Source: Castellaniella defragrans_A | Lineage (GTDB): Bacteria > Pseudomonadota > Gammaproteobacteria > Burkholderiales > Burkholderiaceae_B | Length of the DNA: 64,000 nt | Strand: one strand, 5' to 3' | NCBI RefSeq assembly: GCF_040394755.1 | Contig: NZ_JBEBRQ010000010.1 | Shown: positions 26,369-34,915 of the stretch, piece after piece | How the letters are laid out: each line of letters opens with the position of its first letter | Position numbering within the stretch: position 1 is the stretch's first letter | Notes under the pieces: model-generated | Seen by the model: only the letters and a program-made list of their open reading frames with translations | Told to the model about the DNA's origin: nothing | The model's database searches: none | Made by a program: the position numbers and the translations under genes

Positions 26369-27316
26369 ATGTCCAAGGAAGTCCTGATTTGCGGCTCGAT
26401 CGCCTTCGATACGATCGCCGTGTTCGAAGGCCGGTTCAAGGACCACATCCTGGCCGACACCATTCACTCGCTCAGTGTGTCGTTTTTTGTGCCCAAGCTG
26501 CGCAAAGAATTCGGCGGCTGCGCCGGCAACATCGCCTACAACCTGCGCCTGCTGGGCGGGCAGCCCGTGCCGGTGGGCACCGTGGGCATGGATGCCGAGG
26601 ACTATTTGCAGCGCATGAGCAGCCTGGGCATCGATACCCGGCTGGTGCGCGTGCTGCCCGACGCCTATACGCCGCAATGCTTCATCACCACCGACCAGGA
26701 CAACAACCAGATCGCCTCCTTTCATCCGGGCGCGATGCTGCGTTCGGCGGAGAACGATCTCAGCGGCCAGCCGTGCGCCTGGGCGATCGTCGCGCCCGAT
26801 GCGCGCGACGGCATGTTCGCCCATGCGCGCCGCCTGCGTGCGCAAGGCATCCCGTTCATTTTCGATCTGGGCCAGGCGATGCCGCTGTTCAACGGGGACG
26901 ATCTGCGCGAGATGCTCGGCATGGCCGATATTCTCACGGCCAATCACTACGAGGCCAGTGTGATTGAGCAGCGAGTGGGCGCGTCCATCGAGCAGATCGC
27001 CGCGGGATTGCGCGCCGCCGTGGTGACGCGCGGTGCCGAGGGCGCTTCGCTGTACGAGAACGGGACGCGGGTCGATGTCCCGCCCGTGCCAGTGGCCGAT
27101 GCCGTCGATCCGACGGGGTGCGGCGACGCGCATCGCGCCGGTCTGCTGTATGGCCTGGTCGAAGGCTGGACCTTGCGTGACGCCTGCTGCTTGGCGAACA
27201 TCATGGGGGGGCTTAAAATCAGTTCAAGGGGGCCACAAAATCACCAGCCAACGCGGCGGGATATCGCGGCGGCGCTGCGGTTGAACTATGACATCGACGC
27301 ACCTGGATTGTCCTAG
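26369..27316 (+). CDS. PfkB-family carbohydrate/nucleoside kinase
   Basis: 315 residues, ribokinase fold. FGGCAGNIAYNLRLLGG is the first PfkB signature region, and VDPTGCGDAHRAGLLYGL the second, with the catalytic Asp in GCGD. The usual Phe/Tyr after GDA is His here. The closing NIMGGLKISSRGPQNHQPT matches the adenosine-kinase-like PfkB group of betaproteobacteria, so a nucleoside is a likely substrate, but this is not proven. GAGGAA lies 7 bases before the ATG, and the gene starts 8 bases after the DUF3426 stop, indicating one operon. Confidence 0.88.
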   Translation: MSKEVLICGSIAFDTIAVFEGRFKDHILADTIHSLSVSFFVPKLRKEFGGCAGNIAYNLRLLGGQPVPVGTVGMDAEDYLQRMSSLGIDTRLVRVLPDAYTPQCFITTDQDNNQIASFHPGAMLRSAENDLSGQPCAWAIVAPDARDGMFAHARRLRAQGIPFIFDLGQAMPLFNGDDLREMLGMADILTANHYEASVIEQRVGASIEQIAAGLRAAVVTRGAEGASLYENGTRVDVPPVPVADAVDPTGCGDAHRAGLLYGLVEGWTLRDACCLANIMGGLKISSRGPQNHQPTRRDIAAALRLNYDIDAPGLS

Positions 27317-27365
27317 AGCCCAGCCCGGTCGAAACTCGTCCCTTTTGATTTCAGGAGCTATCGTC

Positions 27366-27866
27366 ATGCAAACCTTCAACCCAACTCGCGCGCCAGCGAG
27401 GATAGTGCGTGGACTGGCTCTGGCCAGTGTCGCCGCTTCGCTCGCTCTCTTGTCCGGCTGTGCCAATCACAGCGCTTCCAGCGCGGTCTATACCCACAGT
27501 CAGGCCCAACGAGAGCAGATCGTGCGTTTTGGCACCGTGGTTTCAGTGCGTCCCATCACCATCCAGGCCGACAAGACCTCGGGGGTGGGCGCCATCGGGG
27601 GCGCGGCTCTGGGCGGCGTTGCCGGCAGTACCATTGGCGGCGGCACGGGGCAGGTCCTGGCGACGGTGGGCGGTGCCCTCCTGGGCGGCCTCGCCGGCAA
27701 TGCGGTCGAGAACGCGACCAACCGCAGCAGCGGCCTCGAAATCACGGTTCGCCTCGACAACGGGGAAACCCGCGTGATTGCGCAAGAGGCCGATGTGTCG
27801 TTTACCTCCGGGCAGCGGGTGCAGGTCATCAGTGGCGCCGGGCCGACCCGCGTCGTGCCGATGTGA
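27366..27866 (+). CDS. Glycine-zipper outer-membrane lipoprotein (SlyB/Pcp-like)
   Basis: 166 residues. The signal peptide ends in the lipobox LLSGC (Cys at about 32). FGTVVSVRPI leads to the glycine-zipper 2TM segment (GAIGGAALGGVAGSTIGGG, then VGGALLGGLAGNAVEN), then a C-terminal beta domain (GLEITVRLDNGETRVI, GQRVQVISG). SlyB-type proteins stabilise the outer membrane under PhoPQ-type stress in enterics; regulation here is not visible. AGGAG lies 8 bases before the ATG. Confidence 0.9.
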   Translation: MQTFNPTRAPARIVRGLALASVAASLALLSGCANHSASSAVYTHSQAQREQIVRFGTVVSVRPITIQADKTSGVGAIGGAALGGVAGSTIGGGTGQVLATVGGALLGGLAGNAVENATNRSSGLEITVRLDNGETRVIAQEADVSFTSGQRVQVISGAGPTRVVPM

Positions 27867-27911
27867 GGTGATCCGGTCGATTCCTCGGCTGCCTGCGGGC
27901 TGCGAGTTGAG

Positions 27912-27961
27912 GCCCATGAATGTATAAACGGCACCGCGGTGCCGTTTATACATTCATGGGC
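27912..27961. repeat. Perfect 50-bp palindrome between convergent genes
   Basis: The 25 bases 27912-27936 (starting GCCCATGAATGTATAAACGG) are the exact reverse complement of 27937-27961, with no spacer and no mismatch. The middle is GCACCGCGGTGC flanked by AAACG/CGTTT. It sits 45 bases after the SlyB-like stop and 8 bases before the yggT stop, which converge. A bidirectional terminator with weak T-runs is the plainest reading. The length and perfection exceed what a terminator needs. Confidence 0.95.
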
Positions 27962-27969
27962 AGTAGGCG

Positions 27970-28536
27970 CTACAGCCCGAATACCGAAAAAACCAGGTGC
28001 TGGATCACCATCATGGCGATCTGGGCGATCACCAGCAGGACGAGGGGCGAGAAATCCAACCCGCCCATGCGCGGCAGGGCGCGGCGGATCGGATCGAGCA
28101 GCGGCGCGGTGAGTGTGTAGAGCACCGGCATGAGCGGCGACAGCGGGTTGATCCACGACAGGACGGCCTGGATCAGGGTGATCCATACGATGACGTTGAA
28201 CAGCCACTTGAGCGCGGTCAGGACGGCCGCCAGCATGGCGGGCATGATCATTCCGATCGGCGGCAGACTGCCCGCCGAAAAGATGAGTCCGTTCAGCAGC
28301 AGATAGACCAGCGCGGTCAGCCAGCAGCCAATGATGCAGGGCCAGTCGAAGCGGCCGGTGGCGGGCACGATCCTGCGCAGCGGCTGGACGAGCCAATCGG
28401 AAATCCGCAGGATCGCCTGCGAATAAGGGTTGAACGGATGCAGCCGGATGGCATACATCCAGGCGCGCAGGATGAGGGCGATTCCGAACAGGGAAAAGAC
28501 GATGTCGATCAGGAAAACCAGAATGTCACGAAACAT
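27970..28536 (-). CDS. YggT family integral membrane protein
   Basis: 188 residues with two tandem YggT units. The first has RLHPFNPYSQAIL and PLRRIVPATGRFDWP; the second has WINPLSPLMPVLYTLTAPLL, DPIRRALPRMGGLDFSPLV. Each unit pairs two TM helices with an amphipathic PLRR/PIRR loop. Function is unsettled; links to cell division and ion homeostasis are reported in other bacteria. proC, often next door, is not in this window. Confidence 0.92.
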   Translation of the reverse strand: MFRDILVFLIDIVFSLFGIALILRAWMYAIRLHPFNPYSQAILRISDWLVQPLRRIVPATGRFDWPCIIGCWLTALVYLLLNGLIFSAGSLPPIGMIMPAMLAAVLTALKWLFNVIVWITLIQAVLSWINPLSPLMPVLYTLTAPLLDPIRRALPRMGGLDFSPLVLLVIAQIAMMVIQHLVFSVFGL

Positions 28537-28584
28537 GGGGGGTCGCTCGGAGGCCTTTTGCGGGCATCCATTTTCGCATCAATG

Positions 28585-28614
28585 AAAAAGGCCCGGCAAG
28601 TTGCTGCCGGGCCT
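28585..28614 (-). terminator. Rho-independent terminator of the histone-like gene
   Basis: On the minus strand a 10-bp perfect stem (AGGCCCGGCA / TGCCGGGCCT, 6-base loop) is followed by TTTTT. It starts about 16 bases past the stop of the H1-like gene and separates it from yggT. Confidence 0.9.
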
Positions 28615-28629
28615 CGATGCGCGCCGCTA

Positions 28630-29268
28630 TCAGGGGCGGCTGGCCGTCGGGAACGGCCAGGAATTGGCCGGGTTCACGTCGGTGCGCGCTTCGGGTGCCG
28701 GGGTTGCCGGTTTGACGGCGGCTTTCTTGGGCGTGGTCTTGCGGGCCGGGGCAGGCTTGGCGGCGGGTTTCTTGGCGGCGGCCTTTTTCGCCGGCGCTTT
28801 CGTCGCGGGAGCCTTCTTGGCGACGGCCTTTTTGGCGACCGCTTTTTTCACCGGCGCTTTCTTGACGGCGGCTTTCTTGACGGCAGCTTTTTTGGCGGGG
28901 GCCTTCTTGGCGGCGGCCTTCTTTACCGGCGCCTTTTTGGCGACAGCTTTTTTGGCGACCGCTTTCTTGGCAACCGTCTTTTTGGCCACGGCCTTTTTGG
29001 CTACAGCCTTTTTAGCTACGGCCTTTTTGGCAACGGTCTTTTTGGCGACCGCTTTTTTCGCCGGCGCTTTCTTGGCGACGGCTTTCTTGACGGTTGCTTT
29101 CTTGGCTACGGTTTTCTTGGCGACAGCCTTTTTGGCGACTGCCTTCTTGGTGGCGGCCGCTTTGCTTACTGCTTTCTTGGCGGTCTTTTTGTCCTCGGAT
29201 TTACTGCTGGATTTCGCGGGTGCAGCTTTCTTGGCCGGCTTGGCGGGGGCCTTTTTGGCGGTTGCCAT
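28630..29268 (-). CDS. Histone H1-like Lys/Ala-rich nucleoid protein (BpH1-like)
   Basis: 212 residues, almost entirely Lys, Ala, Val, Pro and Thr in tandem KKAVA / KKAPA / KKTVA units, like the C-terminal tail of eukaryotic H1 and the Bordetella BpH1 protein, which binds DNA without sequence preference. A short non-repeat tail (DVNPANSWPFPTASRP) ends it. AGGAG lies 7 bases before the ATG at 29268. The coding DNA is itself repetitive in 15-base units, so length variation between strains is expected. It has a strong terminator and its own upstream region. Confidence 0.92.
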   Translation of the reverse strand: MATAKKAPAKPAKKAAPAKSSSKSEDKKTAKKAVSKAAATKKAVAKKAVAKKTVAKKATVKKAVAKKAPAKKAVAKKTVAKKAVAKKAVAKKAVAKKTVAKKAVAKKAVAKKAPVKKAAAKKAPAKKAAVKKAAVKKAPVKKAVAKKAVAKKAPATKAPAKKAAAKKPAAKPAPARKTTPKKAAVKPATPAPEARTDVNPANSWPFPTASRP

Positions 29269-29706
29269 AGTCATGCTCCTTGAGGTCGAAAGTGAACGTC
29301 CACCCATTTGATATGACCCCCACCGATGGCGCGGCCCATTTCAAATGGCGCAGGCGTGCGATGAAGTTGTCGCACATCTCGAAGTCTAACGTAAGCAATC
29401 AATCTGTTCCAAGCATTATTCCTAATTGACTGCACTACGGGTTTGATATTTGGTGGTGTGTGTCTCGAAAAAGTTGCGTTATTTTCTTTTGCTGCTGCGT
29501 TGCCGAGTCTGATTTTGGTTTGTGCGAGCTCGCGCCTGGCGCCAAAGGTGCGCGGTTCGACGCACACGCTCCCGGTGATGCCGAGGCTGCCCGTCGGGCC
29601 GCGTCATTCCAGCTAAAATGAATCGTTGCGGCGCGCGCGGATGTTCTTGTTCAGCGTGGGCGCATTTTTTCTCTGAGCGGCATTTGTCATGGATAGGAAC
29701 CAAGCA
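29269..29706. promoter_or_regulatory. Divergent control region, H1-like gene / lipoprotein gene
   Basis: About 440 bases without a supportable gene. The part next to the H1-like gene (about 29380-29500) is AT-rich (TCAATCTGTTCC, GCATTATTCC, GTTATTTTCTTTTG) and is the likely place for its promoter. The half nearer the lipoprotein is GC-rich and has CTAAAATGAATCG near 29610 as a possible -10 region. No boxes with good spacing stand out on either strand. Confidence 0.35.
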
Positions 29707-30198
29707 ATGCGGGTTTTTCCGATTCGTTTCCTGGGAACGTGCCTGACGGCGGCTGCGCTGGCGGCTTGTGCGCCGACCGCACCGAACGTGCCGGTGCGCA
29801 AGGCCGAGCAGCCGGTCGATGTGCAGTGTCAGGCCGCGGCTGTTGGCGATGCCCTGGTCGGAAATTGGCTGAACGTGGCCAGTCAGCAGGGTGTGGCCGG
29901 AGCGATCCGGACACTCTATACCCTCAACCCGGACGGCACGATGACCTACGTGCAGCAGATCAAGCGTTTGCGCATGCCTTCGCAGGGTCTGCATGAAAGC
30001 GGCTGCTGGTATCGGGATGGCAAGACGCTGATCTTGCGCACGGTCCTGTCCAACGGTTCGCCGGTGAATCTCGACGATCCGATCTACACCAATCGCTACG
30101 CGATTCTGCGCGCAGATGCGGACAACCTGCGGATGCGGGGCATCGATGGCGTGATCGACGCCCGCCGCATGGCGCCGGGCTACCGGCTGCCGTTTTAG
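29707..30198 (+). CDS. Putative lipoprotein of unknown function
   Basis: 163 residues. The signal peptide ends in a lipobox (ALAAC, Cys near 21). The mature part has GDALVGNWLNVASQQG and TLYTLNPDGTMTYVQQIK, then SGCWYRDGKTLILRT, which looks like a small lipocalin-like beta domain of the type that starts with G-x-W; this is a resemblance, not an identification. The ATG at 29707 has AGGAA 7 bases upstream; an ATG 6 codons earlier is possible. It converges on gltX with 12 bases between stops. Confidence 0.75.
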   Translation: MRVFPIRFLGTCLTAAALAACAPTAPNVPVRKAEQPVDVQCQAAAVGDALVGNWLNVASQQGVAGAIRTLYTLNPDGTMTYVQQIKRLRMPSQGLHESGCWYRDGKTLILRTVLSNGSPVNLDDPIYTNRYAILRADADNLRMRGIDGVIDARRMAPGYRLPF

Positions 30199-30210
30199 GG
30201 ATGCCCTGAA

Positions 30211-31623
30211 TCAGTCCTGCGCCGCAAGGCGGCCCAGGACGGTTTCGCGGCCCAGCAGTGCCAGGACCGCGCCGATCGAGGGCGTGTGCTTGACGCCGGT
30301 GACCGCGACGCGCAAGGGAATGGCGAGCTTGGGCATCTTGATGCCGTGCGTCTGCAGCAGGGTTTTGATCAAGGAATCCAGCGCGGCCTCGGTCCATTCG
30401 GGCAGCGTCGCGGCATGCGCCGTGAATTCCTCCAGCAGCGCACGCGCGGGTTCGTCCAGGACCTCGGCGCGCAGGGCCTCGTCGGCCGGTTGGTAGGGGC
30501 CGCAAAACAGCATGGCGCCCTCGGCGAGCTGTTCGAGGGTTTCGCTGCGGTCCTTGAGCAGGCCCATGACGGCGGCCAGATTGGCGGCCGCCGCATCGCC
30601 ACCGCGCCGCGCGATCCGCGGCGTCACGCGCGTGGCCAGGTCCTCGTTTGAGGATTCGCGGATCACGTGGGCATTGACCCAGTTGAGTTTCTTGGGATCC
30701 CACTGGGCCGCCGAACGGCTGAGGTTGCGGGGGTCGAACCATTCGACGAATTGCTCGCGGGTGAACAATTCGTCGTTGCCGTGGCTCCAGCCCAACCGCG
30801 CCAGGTAGTTCACCATGGCTTCGGGCAGATAGCCGAGTTTGTCGTATTCCATTACGCTGACCGCGCCGTGACGCTTCGAGAGCTTTTCACCGTCGGGGCC
30901 GAGGATCATGGGAACGTGGCCGTAGCGCGGCGGCTCGGCCCCCAGAGCGCGCAGGATATTGATCTGGCGCGGTGTATTGTTGACATGGTCGTCGCCGCGG
31001 ATCACATGGGTGATGCGCATGTCCCAATCATCGACGACCACGCAAAAATTGTAGGTCGGCGTGCCGTCGGGACGAGCGATCACAAGGTCGTCGAATTCGG
31101 CGTTGTCGAAACTGATCGGGCCCTTGACCAGGTCATCCCAGTGGGTGACGCCTGCCGGTGGGCTGCGGAAACGCACCACCGGGCGCACCCCGGCGGGCAC
31201 GGGCGGCAGGGTCTTGCCGGGTTCCGGACGCCAGGTGCCGTCATAGCGTGGTTTGGCGCCGATGGCGCGTGCGCGTTCGCGCATGGCCTCGATTTCCGCG
31301 GGGGTGCTGTAGCAGTGGTAGGCTGTGCCTTCCGCCAGCATCCGGGCAATCACCTGACGATAACGTTCCATCCGTTGCATCTGGTAAAAAGGGCCTTCGT
31401 CGGGATCGAGGCCCAGCCACGCCATGCCGTCGAGGATGGCCTGCACCGCCTCCGGGGTGGAGCGTTCGAGATCGGTGTCCTCGATCCGCAAGACGAAGGT
31501 GCCGCCGTAGTGGCGGGCGAATGCCCAGGAAAACAGCGCGGTCCGTGCGCCTCCCAGGTGCAGGTAGCCGGTGGGCGAGGGTGCGAATCGGGTGCGCACG
31601 GTATCGGGTTGGAGCGCGGTCAT
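30211..31623 (-). CDS. gltX: Glutamyl-tRNA synthetase
   Basis: 470 residues, class I. The HIGH-type motif is in FAPSPTGYLHLGGARTALF, and the KMSKS equivalent is GEKLSKRHGAVSVM. The region that often binds zinc in bacterial GltX (CxCx..YxxxC) reads YHCYST...YDGTWR and lacks the full cysteine set, so it is a zinc-free version. It supplies Glu-tRNA, also the entry substrate of the haem pathway that includes hemL. It faces the Pat-like gene across 116 bases. Confidence 0.97.
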   Translation of the reverse strand: MTALQPDTVRTRFAPSPTGYLHLGGARTALFSWAFARHYGGTFVLRIEDTDLERSTPEAVQAILDGMAWLGLDPDEGPFYQMQRMERYRQVIARMLAEGTAYHCYSTPAEIEAMRERARAIGAKPRYDGTWRPEPGKTLPPVPAGVRPVVRFRSPPAGVTHWDDLVKGPISFDNAEFDDLVIARPDGTPTYNFCVVVDDWDMRITHVIRGDDHVNNTPRQINILRALGAEPPRYGHVPMILGPDGEKLSKRHGAVSVMEYDKLGYLPEAMVNYLARLGWSHGNDELFTREQFVEWFDPRNLSRSAAQWDPKKLNWVNAHVIRESSNEDLATRVTPRIARRGGDAAAANLAAVMGLLKDRSETLEQLAEGAMLFCGPYQPADEALRAEVLDEPARALLEEFTAHAATLPEWTEAALDSLIKTLLQTHGIKMPKLAIPLRVAVTGVKHTPSIGAVLALLGRETVLGRLAAQD

Positions 31624-31739
31624 GTCGGATCGATGTGCTGGGGCGGTGCCGGCAGGCCGGATGCCGCAAGTTGGAGTTGGACCGCCATTTTAAAGTACAG
31701 TTGAAGTCCTGCCCCCCGGGATCGTCATTTTAGATTTCT

Positions 31740-34226
31740 ATGTTGCGTCATCGTTTAGCTGCTTTGTTCGAGCCGCGCTCCGTTCTGGTGATCAGCGCGC
31801 GCGAGCTGCCCATCATGCGCCAGCCCCCTTCGCTCCTGCGCGGGCGGATCACCGAGGTCAAGGTGGACGCCGCGGGCGGATTCCGCATGCCCGAGCGCCT
31901 CGACTACCTGCAGGACGAGCAGCGGCCCGATCTGGCCCTGCTCTGCGTCGATCCCGTTCACCTGCCGGCCCTCCTGGATGCGTTGCGCAAGCTGCAGCCG
32001 CGCGTCCTGGTGCTGCTGCCGCACGAAACTCCTTCGCGCGATCCGGTGGAAACCCGGATTTATTGCCAGTCCTGGGGGCGGATGAATGATTGCCTGGTCC
32101 TCGGTCCGGGGGCGCTCGGCGTGCAGCGTCCTCACCTGGGCCTGAATCTCAGCCTGGAACCTGAAACCGCGCCAGCCGGGCGCGTTGCCCTGGTGGCGCA
32201 ATCGCGCATGGTGCCCGCCGTGGTGCTGGATTGGGCGGGAGATATCCAGCTCGGGTTTTCGGCAGTGGTGTCGGCGGGCGACGAGGCCGGGGTGGCGGTG
32301 GCCGAGATCCTCGAGTATCTGGCGATGGATCCGCGCACCGACAGCGTGGTCCTGTACCTCGAGGAGGCCGACTCCTCGCGCCGTTTCACCAGCGCATTGA
32401 ATGCGGCCGCCAGCGTCAAACCTGTGATCGTGCTCAAGGTTGGCCGGCAGATGGACGCCGGCGGGGGCGGATCCCCGGCCGGTGACGCGGTGTTCAGCGC
32501 CTTGCTGCGGCGCACGGGCGCGGTGCGGATCCAGTTTTTCGTGCAGCTGTTCTCGGCGCTCAAGGTCCTGGTCCACGGTCCGCGGCATCGCGGCCGGCGC
32601 ATCGCAATCGTTTCGAATGGCCACGGCGCCGCGCACCTGGCGCTGGATGTGATCGGCCTGGGCGGTCCGGTCACCCGGGCGGAACTGAGCCATCCAACCC
32701 GCAAAGGGCTGGCAGATCTATTCGAACCCGGTGCGGTGGTGGACAACCCGGTGATCAGCCATGCTCCGCTGAATCCAGAGAGCACGCGCCGGATACTCGA
32801 CCTGCTGGTCGCCGATGTTGCGGTCGATGGTGTGCTGGTCCTGCTCGCGCCCGACAGGCTCACCGACATGGAGCCCGTCGCCGATGCCCTGGCCGATTTT
32901 TCCGTCCATGCCCATAAGCCGGTCATTTGCTGTTTCATGGGCGATGCTTCGATGCGCCCCCTGCGCCATCGCCTGGATCTGGTGGGCCTGCCGGCTTTCC
33001 GCACGCCGGAGTCGGCGGTGAACGCCTTCGGCATCCTCGCCTCGTATCAATACAACCAGACTTTGGCGCAGCAGACCCTGCCGCCGGAAATGCTCAACCG
33101 GCCGCCGCGCCTGGATGAGGCGCGCGCGTTGCTGGCCGATGCCCGGATTACCGGCCGCACGCGGCTCGATGCGCAATCATGCCGCTGGTTGTTCGACTGT
33201 TTCAATATTCCCATCCTGCCCGGCGAGCATCCCCCGGCGGAGGCGGTCCGCGACGGCCTGCCGATGGCGATCCATATCCGCCAGGATCTGCGTTTCGGCC
33301 CTTACATCCAGTTCTGTCCCGGAGGGCGGCTGGCACAGATCGCCAACCCGAACTACGAGATCGAGCTGCCGCCGCTGAACAACTATCTGGCCCGCCAACT
33401 GATCCAGCGTGGCAAGTTCTGGAGCCGCGCGCTGTCGCGCAGCCTGAGTCCGACGGTCTTCGAGCAATTGCGAGAGGCCCTCGAGCGGATTTCCGAAATC
33501 GCCAGCGAATTGCCCGGCATCCGGCGCCTGTCGATCGATCCCCTGTGGGCCGACGATACAGTCCTGTATGCCGAGTCTGTCGAGGTCGAACTCGATGTCC
33601 ATGACGATGGCGAGCGGCCCGAGAACCGCGCCTATCGGCACATGGCCATACACCCCTATCCGCGGCGGCTGGTGCGCGCGATGCAGTTCGATGACGGGCA
33701 GGAGTGGCTGCTGCGGCCGATACGCCCCGAGGATGCGGTGCTGCTGCAGGAATTCATCCGGGGTTTGTCGGACGAATCACGCTATATGCGGTTCGTCTCG
33801 ATGCTGCGCGAGCTGACGCCGCGCATGCTGGCGCGCTATACCCGCATCGACTACGACCGTGAGTTGGCCCTGGTGGCCACGATCCAGGTATCCAATCCCG
33901 AGAATCGCGGGCTGTTGCGCGAGCGCATCATCGGCTTTTCGCATTACCTGCGCAACGCCGATGGCCAGGGCGCGGAGTACGCGCTGGTGATCGCCGACGA
34001 CTGGCAGCGCCGGGGCCTGGGTCAGGAGCTGATGCGCGGCCTGATCCGGGCGGCGCGCCGCCAGGGGCTGGGTTATATCGACGGCGTCGTTCTCGCCACC
34101 AATCGGCCGATGCTCGGCCTGATGACGCACCTGGGATTCCGCAACGATTCAGACGAGGATGACCCGGGCATGCGCCGGGTCTGGCTCGATCTGAAGGCGC
34201 CGGAATCCGGGGGTGGTGGACGGTAG
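31740..34226 (+). CDS. Pat-like protein acyltransferase: acyl-CoA-synthetase-like domain fused to GNAT
   Basis: 828 residues. The N-terminal 450 resemble NDP-forming acyl-CoA synthetases (CoA-binding Rossmann part with LFEPRSVLVISA, then succinyl-CoA-ligase-like part with GRVALVAQS and GRRIAIVSNGHGAAHLA). A reduced linker region (about 480-640) stands where an ATP-grasp would be. The C-terminal GNAT domain (about 655-815) has WLLRPIRPEDAVLL, EYALVIADDW and the acetyl-CoA loop QRRGLGQ. This is the build of E. coli PatZ/YfiQ, which acetylates lysines of metabolic enzymes. The synthetase half looks degenerate, so it likely senses rather than makes acyl-CoA. It is the only gene on its transcript. 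Confidence 0.85.
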   Translation: MLRHRLAALFEPRSVLVISARELPIMRQPPSLLRGRITEVKVDAAGGFRMPERLDYLQDEQRPDLALLCVDPVHLPALLDALRKLQPRVLVLLPHETPSRDPVETRIYCQSWGRMNDCLVLGPGALGVQRPHLGLNLSLEPETAPAGRVALVAQSRMVPAVVLDWAGDIQLGFSAVVSAGDEAGVAVAEILEYLAMDPRTDSVVLYLEEADSSRRFTSALNAAASVKPVIVLKVGRQMDAGGGGSPAGDAVFSALLRRTGAVRIQFFVQLFSALKVLVHGPRHRGRRIAIVSNGHGAAHLALDVIGLGGPVTRAELSHPTRKGLADLFEPGAVVDNPVISHAPLNPESTRRILDLLVADVAVDGVLVLLAPDRLTDMEPVADALADFSVHAHKPVICCFMGDASMRPLRHRLDLVGLPAFRTPESAVNAFGILASYQYNQTLAQQTLPPEMLNRPPRLDEARALLADARITGRTRLDAQSCRWLFDCFNIPILPGEHPPAEAVRDGLPMAIHIRQDLRFGPYIQFCPGGRLAQIANPNYEIELPPLNNYLARQLIQRGKFWSRALSRSLSPTVFEQLREALERISEIASELPGIRRLSIDPLWADDTVLYAESVEVELDVHDDGERPENRAYRHMAIHPYPRRLVRAMQFDDGQEWLLRPIRPEDAVLLQEFIRGLSDESRYMRFVSMLRELTPRMLARYTRIDYDRELALVATIQVSNPENRGLLRERIIGFSHYLRNADGQGAEYALVIADDWQRRGLGQELMRGLIRAARRQGLGYIDGVVLATNRPMLGLMTHLGFRNDSDEDDPGMRRVWLDLKAPESGGGGR

Positions 34227-34320
34227 ACCTCCTGCGGGGGATCTGCTGTCACCACGTCACGGCGTTTCCGCCGCGCGCCTTCACGGAATCTCTGAATAAG
34301 TCCGGCGGCGCGGGACCTCG

Positions 34321-34342
34321 CTAGTGTCGAACACTACACTAG
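34321..34342. promoter_or_regulatory. Nested inverted repeat upstream of the toxin-antitoxin pair
   Basis: TAGTGT-CGA-ACACTA (34322-34336) is a perfect 6-bp inverted repeat. The outer halves CTAGTG and CACTAG (34321-34326, 34337-34342) also pair. It lies about 105 bases before the antitoxin start, upstream of an AT-rich stretch (GTTATATTTC near 34420) that may hold the -10 box. Type II antitoxins usually bind such repeats to repress their own operon, so an operator role is plausible. Confidence 0.45.
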
Positions 34343-34447
34343 CAACTCGGCCACGGTGATCGAGGACAGATAGAGCGTTTCGAGGGCTTGCGCGTTTTCA
34401 ATAAGTCATGCACAGTACACGTTATATTTCAGCGCAAGGAGAAAACC

Positions 34448-34915
34448 ATGCAGAGCATGACCCTTGAACAGCTTCGGACGGCCAGCGAGGCTGGCGGCGT
34501 ATCGCGCGTGACCCTGAAAGGGCAGGGCGGGGCGTTCCTCGTTCAGATCGCCACACGCAATGGTTCCAGGGCCGTTCTGGCGAAGGCCCGCAGTAGTGAG
34601 CCGCGCCGTTTCGGCAACCCGGCCACGGCCCTGAACGTCCTGCGTGGCGTCGGTATCACCATTGGCCAGTTCGACGCCAGCGAGTGGAATCCGGCCGAGC
34701 GTGAGCTGGTAGAGCGTTCCAGCGACAGCCGCGCCCAGGCGCTGCGCAAAGCCCACGAGGCCGCCGCCTATAACGGGTGGCTGGCCGCCGAGATTCAGGA
34801 GGCCATCGACGACCCCCGGCCGAATCTTTCGCACGATGACGTCATGGCTGAAATGGATGCCGACATTGCGGCCCTGATGGCCGAACACAAACCGGCCGCG
34901 AGGAAGCGCGCATGA
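34448..34915 (+). CDS. Antitoxin-like protein, ParC-like N-domain with PaaA2-like tail
   Basis: 155 residues. The N-terminal about 90 residues (TLEQLRTASEAGGVSRVTLK, GGAFLVQIATRNG, FGNPATALNVLRGVGI) resemble plasmid ParC-type partition-associated proteins. The C-terminal part (EIQEAIDDPRPNLSHDDVMA, EMDADIAALM) is the toxin-wrapping helix seen in PaaA2-like antitoxins. AAGGAG lies 7 bases before the ATG. A ParE/RelE-type toxin follows 75 bases later. The pair stands alone between a Pat-like gene and an esterase that point toward it, which suggests an inserted cassette. Family names are from memory; the toxin neighbour is the strongest support. Confidence 0.72.
   Translation: MQSMTLEQLRTASEAGGVSRVTLKGQGGAFLVQIATRNGSRAVLAKARSSEPRRFGNPATALNVLRGVGITIGQFDASEWNPAERELVERSSDSRAQALRKAHEAAAYNGWLAAEIQEAIDDPRPNLSHDDVMAEMDADIAALMAEHKPAARKRA

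Noticed and set aside
28650..29230. CRISPR-like or tandem repeat array
   Set aside because: The 15-base periodicity is the KKAVA coding repeat of the histone-like gene; there are no unique spacers.
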